Origin: Eupeodes corollae
Taxonomy: Eukaryota > Arthropoda > Insecta > Diptera > Syrphidae
DNA length: 64,000 nt
Assembly: GCF_945859685.1 (NCBI RefSeq)
Contig: NC_079147.1
Coordinates: 175,133,174-175,197,173, forward strand
Direction: 5' to 3'
Under the pieces are notes generated by a model. That model ran no database searches. It was not told where the DNA came from and saw only the letters and a list, made by a program, of their open reading frames with translations. Made by a program: the position numbers and the translations under genes. Shown piece after piece: positions 20,521 through 30,030 of the stretch; within the stretch, counting starts at the first letter, position 1; each line of letters begins with the position of its first letter.

Positions 20521-23478
20521 AGATCTTGAAAGGTCAACTGTCTAGAGGTCTCGAGGTTTTGAAAAGTCAAGGTCTTGAAAGGTCAAGGGTCTAGAAGTCT
20601 TGAAAGGTCAAGGTCTTGATAGGTCACGGTCTTGAAAGGTCACGGTCTTGAAAGGTCAAAGGTCAAGAGGTCTTGAAAGGTCAAGGTTCTAGAGGTCTTG
20701 AAAGGTCAATTGTCTAGAAGTCTTGAAAGGTCACGGGTAAAGAGGTCTTGAAAGGTCACGGTCTTGAAAGGTCACAGTCTTGAAAGGTCAAGGGTCAAGA
20801 GGTCTTGAAAGGTCACGGTCTTGAAAGGTCAAGGGTCAAGAGGTCTTAAAAGGTCAAGGTTCTAGAAGTCTTGAAAGGTCACGGGTCAAGAGGTCTTGAA
20901 AAGTCAAGGTATTGAAAGGTCACGGTCTTGAAAGGTCAAGGGTCAAGAGGTCTGGAAAGGTCAAGGGCCAAGAGGTCTTGAAAGGTCAAGGTCTTGAAAG
21001 GTCAATGGTCAAGGGTCTTGAAAGGTCAAGGTCTTGAAAGGTCACGTTTTTGAAAGGTGAAGGTTCTAGAGGTCTTGAAAGATCAAGGTCTTGAAAGGAC
21101 AAGGGTCAAGAGGTCTTGAAAGGTCACGGTCTTGAAAGGTGAAGGGTCTAGAAGTCTTGAAAGGTCAAGGGTCTAGAAGTCTTGAAAGGTCAGGGGTCTA
21201 GAAGTCTTGAAAGGGCAAGGGTCAAGGGTCTAGAAGTCTTGAAATGTCAAGGTTTTGAAAGGTCACGTTTTTGAAAGGTGAAGGGTCTTGTGGTCATGAA
21301 AGGTCAAGGGTCAAGAGGTTTTGAAAAGTCAAGGTCTTGAAAGGACAAGGGTCAAGAGGTCTTGAAAGGTCAAGGTATTGAAAGGTTACGGTCTTGAAAT
21401 GTCACGGTCTTGAAATGTCAAGGGTCAAGAGGTCTTGAAAAGTGACGGTCTTGAAAGGTGACGGTCTTGAAAGGTCACAGTCTTGAAAGGTCAAGGGTCA
21501 AGAGGTCTTGAAAGGTCACAGCCTTGAAAGGTCAATGGTCAAGGGTCTTGAAAGGTCAAGGTCTTGAAAGGTCACGTTTTTGAAAGGTGAAGGTTCTAGA
21601 GGTCTTGAAAGATCAAGGTCTTGAAAGGACAAGGGTCAAGAGGTCTTGAAAGGTCACGGTCTTGAAAGGTGAAGGGTCTAGAAGTCTTGAAAGGTCAAGG
21701 GTCTAGAAGTCTTGAAAGGTCAGGGGTCTAGAAGTCTTGAAAGGGCAAGGGTCAAGGGTCTAGAAGTCTTGAAATGTCAAGGTTTTGAAAGGTCACGTTT
21801 TTGAAAGGTGAAGGGTCTTGTGGTCATGAAAGGTCAAGGGTCAAGAGGTTTTGAAAAGTCAAGGTCTTGAAAGGACAAGGGTCAAGAGGTCTTGAAAGGT
21901 CAAGGTATTGAAAGGTTACGGTCTTGAAATGTCACGGTCTTGAAATGTCAAGGGTCAAGAGGTCTTGAAAAGTGACGGTCTTGAAAGGTGACGGTCTTGA
22001 AAGGTCACAGTCTTGAAAGGTCAAGGGTCAAGAGGTCTTGAAAGGTCACAGCCTTGAAAGGTCAAGGGTCAAGAGGTCTTGAAAGGTCAAGGTCCTGAAA
22101 GGTCGAGGGTCAAGAGGTCTTAAAAGGTCAAGGTTCAAGAGGTCTTAAAAGGTCAAGGGTCAAGAGGTCTTAAAAGGTCACGGTCTTGAAAGGTCAAGGG
22201 TCAAGAGGTCTTAAAAGGTCAAGGGTCAAGAGGTCTTGAAAGGTCACGGTCTTGAAATGTCACAGTCTTGAAAGGTCGCGGTCTTGAGAGGTCAAGGGTC
22301 AAGAGGTCTTAAAAGGTCAAGGTTCAAGAGGTCTTGAAAGGTCACGGTCTTGAAAGGTCATGGTCTTGAAAGGTCAAAGGTCAAGAGGTCTTGAAAGGTC
22401 AAGGTATTGAAAGGTCACGGTCTTGAAAGGTCAAGGTCTTGAAAGGTCAAGGTTCAAGAGGTCTTGAAAGGTCAAGGGTCAAGAGGTCTTGAAATGTCAA
22501 GGGTCAAGAGGTCTTGAAAGGTCAAGGTCTTGAAAGGTCACGTTTTTGAAAGGTGAAGGTTCTAGAGGTCTTGAAAGGTCAAGGGTCAAGAGGTTTTGAA
22601 AAGTCAAGGTCTAGAAAGGTCAAGGGTCAAGAGGTCTTAAAAGGTCAAGGTCTTGAAAGTTCAAGGTTTTGAAAGATCAAGGGTCTAGAGGTCTTGAAAG
22701 TTCAAGGGTCTAGAAATCTTGAAAGTTCAAGGGTCTAGAAATCTTGAAAGGTCAAGGTTTTGAAAGGTCACGGTCTCGAAAGGTCAAGGGTCAAGAGGTC
22801 TTGAAATGTCAAGGTTCTAGAGGTCTTCAAAGGTCAAGGGTTTAGAAGTCTTGAAAGGTCAAGGGTCTAGAAGTCTTGAAATGTCAAGGTTTTGAAAGGT
22901 CACGGTCTTGAAAGGTCAAGTTCCAAGAAGTCTTGAAAAGTCAAGGTCATGAAGAACAAGGGTCGAGAGGTCTTGAAAGGTCAAGGTATTGAAAGGTCAC
23001 GGTCTTGAAAGTTGAAGGGTCAAGGTCTTTAAAGTTCAAGGGTCAAGGGTCTTGAAAGGTCAAGGTCTTGAAAGTACAAAATTTTGAAAGGTCAAGGGCC
23101 AAAGGGTCTTGAAAGGTCAAGGGTCAAGAGGTCTTGAAAGGTCAAGGCCTTGAAAGGTCAAGATCTTGAAAAGTCAAGGGTCAAGAGATCTTAAAAGGTG
23201 CACTGTCTAGATTTCTCTAGGTTTTGAAAAGTCAAGGTCTTGAAAGGTCCAGGGTGTAGAAGTCGTGAAAGGTCAAGGTCTTGATAGGTCACGGTCTTGA
23301 AAGGTCACGGTCTTGAAAGGTCACGGTCTTGAAAGGTCAAGAGGTCTTGAAAGGTCAAGGGTCTTGAAAGGTCACAGTCTTAAAATTACACGGTCTTGAA
23401 AAGTGAAGGGTCAGGAGGTCTTGAAAGGTCAAGGTCTTGAAAAGTCAAGATCTTGAAAGTTCAAGGGTCTTGAAAGGT
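20521..23478 (+). repeat. Minisatellite of TTGAAAGGTCAAGG-type units, about 3 kb
   Basis: Two interleaved unit types: a 16-bp unit TTGAAAGGTCACGGTC and a 25-bp unit made of TTGAAAGGTCAAGGGTC plus AAGAGGTC, with variants carrying TCTAGAGGTC or TCTAGAAGTC. The strand shown is purine-rich. A 530-bp segment (about 21001-21530) is repeated immediately after itself (21531-22060) with no difference seen, evidence of recent unequal exchange or slippage. There is no coding potential. Confidence 0.95.
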
Positions 23479-24857
23479 CATACATCATACATCATACATC
23501 ATACATCATACATCATACATCATACATCATACATCATACATCATACATCATACATCATACATCATACATCATACATCATACATCATACATCATACATCAT
23601 ACATCATACATCATACATCATACATCATACATCATACATCATACATCATACATCATACATCATACATAATACATCATACATCATACATCATACATCATAC
23701 ATCATACATCATACATCATACATCATACACCATACATCATACATCATACATCATACATCATACATCATACATCATACATCATACATCATACATCATACAT
23801 CATACATCATACATCATACATCATACATCATACATCATACATCATACATCATACATCATACATCATACATCATACATCATACATCATACATCATACATCA
23901 TACATCATACATCATACATCATACATCATACATCATACATCATACATCATACATCATACATCATACATCATACATCATACATCATACATCATACATCATA
24001 CATCATACATCATACATCATACATCATACATCATACATCATACATCATACATCATACATCATACATCATACATCATACATCATACATCATACATCATACA
24101 TCATACATCATACATCATACATCATACATCATACATCATACATCATACATCATACATCATACATCATACATCATACATCATACATCATACATCATACATC
24201 ATACATCATACATCATACATCATACATCATACATCATACATCATACATCATACATCATACATCATACATCATACATCATACATCATACATCATACATCAT
24301 ACATCATACATCATACATCATACATCATACATCATACATCATACATCATACATCATACATCATACATCATACATCATACATCATACATCATACATCATAC
24401 ATCATACATCATACATCATACATCATACATCATACATCATACATCATACATCATACATCATACATCATACATCATACATCATACATCATACATCATACAT
24501 CATACATCATACATCATACATCATACATCATACATCATACATCATGCATCATACATCATACATCATACATCATACATCATACATCATACATCATACATCA
24601 TACATCATACATCATACATCATACATCATACATCATACATCATACATCATACATCATACATCATACATCATACATCATACATCATACATCATACATCATA
24701 CATCATACATCATACATCATACATCATACATCATACATCATACATCATACATCATACATCATACATCATACATCATACATCATACATCATACATCATACA
24801 TCATACATCATACATCATACATGATACATCATACATCATACATCATACATCATACAT
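23479..24857 (+). repeat. (CATACAT)n heptanucleotide satellite, 197 units
   Basis: 1379 bp, exactly 197 x 7, joined directly to the minisatellite. Only four substitutions were seen: C to A near 23668, T to C near 23730, A to G near 24546 and C to G near 24823. Because 7 is not a multiple of 3 and the unit lacks stops, it reads as an endless heptapeptide in the forward frames, an artefact. Confidence 0.97.
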
Positions 24858-25160
24858 GAAGCACATAATATTGGTACTAAAGCGTCTTCTCCTCTTTTCG
24901 GTCTAATTGGGAAAAAAAGATGAGTTTCAAATTTCTAATTTGCAAGGTGCAAAGTTAAAAAAGAATACAACAACATTTTGAATATAAACATGTTGCAGTG
25001 AATTTAAAAAAAAAATTTGATTATTTCAGGCAATAGAAACATATTATTCGCCAAATAACTTTTTTTTTAAAGTGCCATACAAAAATTGCTGAATATTTTG
25101 TCAAATTTTCTTTTTTATTTGAAAGTACAGTCCTTCCGGTTAAAAATGAAAATAATTTAA
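24858..25160. other. AT-rich flank of the satellite
   Basis: No feature recognised. Confidence 0.35.
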
Positions 25161-25189
25161 TTCAAATGGGTACCTCGACTGGATAGTGG

Positions 25190-25575
25190 CTATGCAGTAG
25201 CTAAACAATCGCCATTGACTGTAAAAAATGGCCCATTAGGCCTCTGAACCAAAATCGACACCAAATAGTGACTCTTTTTGGGTGTATCGGCTTTTCAATG
25301 TATGCGTGCTGGTTTTCTTTGCCACAAATGGGATAAGTTTTCTTATTTGCCTTAACATAATCGCAAAGATCAAAACTAACTTTATCTGAAAAGATGATTT
25401 CTTTTTTGTCAAAATCGGTATCTTCTCTAAGCGTTGTTATAGCTAATACACAACCATATTTGTTAAGCTGAAGGATAAAACTAATTTTTTGTCAAATCAG
25501 ACATGAGCTAAATGTTATTATTCACGAAATAAGCACTAGTTGAATAAAAAGTTAGATGGCGGACCCTATATTTAA
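25190..25575 (-). mobile_element. Tc1/mariner-type transposase relic with one terminus
   Basis: The minus strand begins at about 25572 with AGGGTCCGCCATCTAAC, a Tc1/mariner-like end. From about 25440 it reads GCVLAITTLREDTDFDKKEI, then FSDKVSFDLCDYVKANKKTY, HAYIEKPIHPKRVTIWCRFW and RGLMGHF, to a stop near 25208. This matches the first-Asp block and the 'HP.K.TVWC..W..G.IGP' segment of the family seen at 1100-1930. The N-terminal domain and the second and third catalytic blocks are absent. Confidence 0.72.
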
Positions 25576-26076
25576 ATGGTTTGAATATAAAATTTAATTA
25601 GTCGATTGTTTATTATGACCATCCCAGCACCCTTGGAATAGGTTTTAGGAAAAAGGTACTAGTGCCGGTCTGGTATGTTTGGTTTTGGTGGGTTCCACCA
25701 TTCATGATGACAATTGCCACTTTAACCCAGCCATCAGTTCTTTGATTTCTTGGAGGGTTTGGCTTCTTTATATAGAAGGTTCCCTTCTTTAAGGTTTGAC
25801 ATTGGTGTTTTTAATTTCGGTCTTTTTTTGAAGTAAGGTAATGTATTCCACATGCCGCGTTTCCATATTTTGCAGTTGGTTCTAATGCTTCAGACGATTT
25901 AATAGCCATAAATTCAAGTTATTTGCAAGGAACAAACACTTCTACCGAAATATGAGTAAGAAAGGAACATCCTGTACATCGGTACCTTAAGTTGATTTCA
26001 GTCTATAAATTTACCTTGCAAACCATGGTTCCTGGTTCTGTTCAAAATACTTACCTTGGGAATGTTGTTTAGCAAT
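25576..26076. other. AT-rich DNA without recognised features
   Basis: No gene or repeat recognised. Confidence 0.35.
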
Positions 26077-26341
26077 TACAGTCCCTGGTCATATTTTTAG
26101 ACGCATTTTAGATTTAATGCAAAACCTCAATTTTCAGCTATTTAAATCAGGTATTCGAATATTGTAAAACATTTAAATTATATTGTATGCAAAATATAAA
26201 CTATTAACTACTTTTTTTATAAAAATAAAAACAAAAACAGATTTATAGTATTTGTTTTTCTATAATATTAAAAAATATTGCGTATAACCTTATAGTTATA
26301 AAAATTGTGCAGTGCGTCTAATAATATGGCCAGGGACTGTA
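26077..26341. mobile_element. MITE with 29-bp TIRs starting TACAGTCCCTGG
   Basis: The left end TACAGTCCCTGGTCATATTT and the right end (complement of TACAGTCCCTGGCCATATTA) extend to a shared TAGACGCA. The 29-bp arms differ at two positions. TA forms the outer dinucleotide, as in Tc1/mariner target duplications. The interior is AT-rich and non-coding. Confidence 0.85.
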
Positions 26342-26411
26342 AGTACAAAAGGAATAAAAATTGCTTTTGACTTGATATTACCTTATAACTTTTTTGATCT
26401 TAAACAAAACT

Positions 26412-26606
26412 TTATTGATCATACTTTGTAAATCTTTTAGAAATATCGATAGATGGGCAAGAATTAGAAGTTATCACTTCCAGTTGCATTCCCGCCTCTT
26501 TTGATTTTTTTATTGTCTCTAGTGGTAAGCTAAGGAAGAAACCTAGAGTATACTTATTTCGTGTGGCATTTAAGAGAATATTTGCCATATTGAGCACATT
26601 GAACAC
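26412..26606 (-). pseudogene. Coding-like segment, function unknown
   Basis: The minus strand reads NILLNATRNKYTLGFFLSLP, then LETIKKSKEAGMQLEVITSN and ending SIDISKRFTKYDQ before a stop. Its amino-acid composition is protein-like and unlike the Phe/Ile/Lys-rich noise of neighbouring frames. Together with 26899-27350 on the same strand it may be the remains of one gene or transposon ORF. No family recognised; stops and frameshifts lie between the pieces. Confidence 0.35.
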
Positions 26607-26898
26607 TTCTCAAAAACAGTTCAAATGAATCTGATATACAGACTTTAGATCAATCAAACAAACATAACATTAAACACTTCTTTGGTGATAAGCAAAAATT
26701 ATCCATAAAAAGCTGTAGATGTTTAAAGAACGCTTACATAATTTAAATAGCTTTGATGTATACTGGTTTCTCTTTTAATATATGAACGCCTAAATTGTCA
26801 ATATTATCTGATGGTAGCCAGCACCGATGTGTTGGCTAGGTTCTCTTACGTCATTGAGCCCTAAAATAATTACATGTTATTTTCAAAGAAAATAAAAG

Positions 26899-27097
26899 TC
26901 AGACAACATAATTTGTGAAATGCAGAACAAACTGTAAGGCAACTGGCGTGGAAGTTGGAATATTTAACCAAATTATTTTAGCTTTATTTAAAGTGGGATA
27001 CTCGTTTGTTATATTTTGAAGCATTTTCCATTGCAAATTGTTATGAAGGGAATCAGAACCCTTTTCAAAACAAATCGTCACACTCCTTAAGGGTCTC
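26899..27097 (-). pseudogene. Coding-like segment interrupted by a retroelement insertion, function unknown
   Basis: The minus strand reads SLHNNLQWKMLQNITNEYPT, then LNKAKIIWLNIPTSTPVALQ and FVLHFTNYVV before a stop. The upstream part is cut by a 231-bp insertion (27098-27328). Across the insertion the sequence would continue into frames such as FCLGKCIETLKECDDLF at 27345-27400. No family recognised. It may be an old transposon ORF or a dead gene. Confidence 0.35.
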
Positions 27098-27328
27098 AGT
27101 TCAGTTCAGTTTTCTTTATTGAGACTTAAAATTCACAAATTATTTTTGATTACAATATTTTTTAATTATGCTGCCGACTTCATTAATATGTTTGGCTTAT
27201 ACAAGATGTTTAATAAAAGAATAGTTTAAACCTTTTAAAATTACAATATATGCATACATACTTCAAGAATGTATTTCATTAATATATTCGTGTGTTTGTA
27301 TGTTCACTAGTGGCTCACAAGTGGCCAA
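27098..27328 (-). mobile_element. Non-LTR retroelement fragment with perfect 14-bp target duplication
   Basis: TCCTTAAGGGTCTC occurs at 27084-27097 and again at 27329-27342 and flanks the insert exactly. On the minus strand the insert ends ...GTCTCAATAAAGAAAACTG followed by AACTGAACT, i.e. a polyadenylation signal and a short tandem tail, as in elements integrated by target-primed reverse transcription. No protein is encoded, so it is either a heavily 5'-truncated LINE or a SINE. Confidence 0.75.
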
Positions 27329-27342
27329 TCCTTAAGGGTCTC

Positions 27343-29514
27343 TATACACTTACCTAAGCAAAATGCAGTAAACAAAACATTCCTATAAAGCGAGTGGCAT
27401 TGGAAACTCGTCGATTTCTGGGCATTTTGACTTCCTCAATTTTTTTCCGATACCTAGATTGATTTAAATAAATTCATAAAGTAAGACTTCAAAGTGTGAA
27501 CACGCAAAATCAAAAGAACGTGAATCAAGTTTTGACAATATTCACGGTATCTTAACCCGACACGTTTTACATTATGCATTCAAGTGGCGCACACCATTCA
27601 ATCCGACGCTGCTGTGTCGTCGGGTCGGATTAAATCACTGGGAGAGGAGTAACTATTAGGAAGTAAGAATACTCCATTCGTTTTGATATGAGTCATTAAA
27701 TGTTTTATTGTTGTTCGAATTATTATGGCCTAAAGCAAATAAAAAGCATAATCATTGGAACAAATAGATAAAATAAAAAAACTCTTTTCATAAATGACCT
27801 TGGGCTTGGTATTTACGCTACGCACGTTTGCAATCCGTATTGTGTTTTTCGAAATTATGAGGAGTGTTGGCATTTAATTTGTCCGCCTCTAGAACAGTTT
27901 GTTCTAGACATTTGACGTTAATTGTATTAGTATTTTACTGCCGCGATGGATAAATATGATTTTGAGATTTTCGAGCGTTTGGATGAAATACTCATTACAG
28001 ACGAACAATTTGCTGATCTTGTTAGATTTATCAATAAGACGTCGGTTTTAGCTAAGTTTTTATTTATGATTTTGTGTGGTAATTATTAATAAAAGTGTTC
28101 ATGTCCGAAAAAGTGAGTAGTGAATTTAAAATGAATGTATGTATATTGCACATTTTCATCCAAATACCTTTTGTTTTACACTAACATACAATGTGAAAAG
28201 TGATGTTCTTATTGTTCTGCTCTCAAAATACAAATGAAGTGAGAACAGCCGGTATATATGATATTCCTTTTGTGTATAATAGCAGGAGTGGAATCGGCTA
28301 AAGTGATAATTGGCTATCATATTTTTGAAAGTCAAATTGACTGAATAAAATATATGTATAAAAGTATCCAATTTACTGTGTTTAGCTTTTTTTTCTTACT
28401 TTTCTTGTGTTTTTTTAAATGTCGTAAGCTTTATCGGTCACAGGAATGTTTTTTTTTCACGAAAAAAGGTAACTAAACTTATTTCTATTCAGGAACGACA
28501 TTTTTGTTGGAATATATCTATCAATTTTTGTTGTGAAAACTTTTTTGTCGATTCCACCCCAGATTATAATGGTATTCTTATAAGAGCGCTTGTTAATTAA
28601 ATTTGCTGCAAGCAAAAAGCTGCACATCTGTTTTAGACATTACTAACTTACTTCGTCGTTCTGGCCAATGACTCCATCATCTCTGCCACATGCTTCTCCA
28701 CAATAAATTGTACCGCAAATGACTTTAAGGCCATCCTTTTCTTCGTTTATGCATGCATCCTGCCCAACCCACCGGAGTCTACCACGCTATGATTGGGATG
28801 TTTATATTCTCAAAATTCGTGATTAAATCTTAGTTCTAGATCATCCAAAGAAAATTCACTTAAAAAAGTATGTTTCTTTGATTTTTTAAGATCTTAAAAG
28901 TTTATGTATTTAATAAAAAGTACATTTTGAAAGAAAAAAAAATACTTTAAGAAAACCTTGCACTATTAATGTGCGTCAAAAAAGAAAGAATTGACGACGA
29001 GTTTCATGAATTTAAAGACAACTAATTATAAAGTTGGGAATCTTTTATGCAAGGTTACTTCTTAAGATTTTGTTTGTTTGCATTCAATAAAGCTCAATTC
29101 AAAATAATTTAATTAAAACTTGTAATTTCAATATAACGGTGTTTTTATTTTTCATATGAAGATAATACTTCTTAAGAACCTAAATATTTACTTTTTCTCT
29201 CAGAAAAGATTTTATGAAAATAATTTAAAGCATTAATTAACTGTGTGAAAACAAGGATTCTAGTTATTTTTGACAGCAAACCGCTTTTTGGTGAATATTG
29301 TTAAATTACTTCTATAGATGAAATCTTTACTTATACAACTAACCTGTAAAAGCTTTATAGGCAAATTGGTCAAAAGCGAATGAATTTCTGTTCAATAATT
29401 GGAATAGGGCTGGATTTCCAATTCTTGGTCCAGTTCTCAGTAAAAGTAGTATTTTTGGCAACAAAGTTTGAAGCAGTATAGATGAAAATAAAATACAAAT
29501 TGTATTTCATTTAT
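27343..29514. other. AT-rich DNA; few weak signals
   Basis: Contains a short open frame starting at 27946 (48 codons, MDKYDFEIFERLDEILITDE at its start), a perfect 21-bp palindrome at 27888-27908, and a short AATCCGAC/GTCGGATT inverted pair near 27598-27632. No gene was established. Confidence 0.35.
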
Positions 29515-29745
29515 AAAAAGAGGCTGGGATGCGACCCACACTGATAACTTCAATTCCTACTGTCTATTTGTCTTCCTTTAAAATTATCAACAATACTTTG
29601 CATATAATGAAATAGTTTGATTTCAAAATCAGTTATAGTTAACGAGGTTTTTAGTCGAAAACCAATGTTTATCTATTTTTTGTAGCATTTCTTCAAAGTT
29701 TTTATTTCTTATATAAACAAATACAAATTAGATGAATGAAATGAA
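29515..29745 (+). repeat. Dispersed repeat with GGGATGCGACCCAC terminus, copy B
   Basis: Shares ordered blocks with 12462-12712 and 43895-44160: AAGAGGCTGGGATGCGACCC, then ATCAACAATACTTTGCATA and GGTTTTTAGTCGAAAACCAA. Confidence 0.7.
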
Positions 29746-30030
29746 TTTGAAGTCAATACGAACATCATGTTTAAAGAAATTTGCGTATTTTTCTTTGTTG
29801 ATTTTATTTTTTACTAGCCGACCCGTGCTCGCGTTGCTTCGCGAACATTTTTTTATTCATCTGCTCATGTTCAGTCCAGTGCAACTGACTTAACCTTTGT
29901 GTGCTCTTTTTATGGACGCCATTATAAGTACCTTCTTCGAGTTATTTGTAAAGAAAATTTTAACTTAATTTCAGTTTTATTGTTCGAGGAAGTGATACAA
30001 AATTGGTAATTCAAGCTATTGTAATAGAAC

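Noticed and set aside
20521..24857. CRISPR-like array
   Set aside because: Units are contiguous tandem repeats without unique spacers, in a fly genome; it is a satellite.
23437..24906. A 489-codon open frame encoding repeated SYIIHHT
   Set aside because: It is only the CATACAT heptamer read in a frame without stops; the same happens in other frames. Not a gene.
27891..27905. Steroid-receptor-like palindrome AGAACAGTTTGTTCT as a hormone response element
   Set aside because: It resembles the vertebrate glucocorticoid/androgen site, but flies lack those receptors. More likely chance or another dimeric site.
28600..28800. GC-richer stretch near 28640-28790 as a possible gene or element end
   Set aside because: No consistent frame or terminal structure could be read on either strand.
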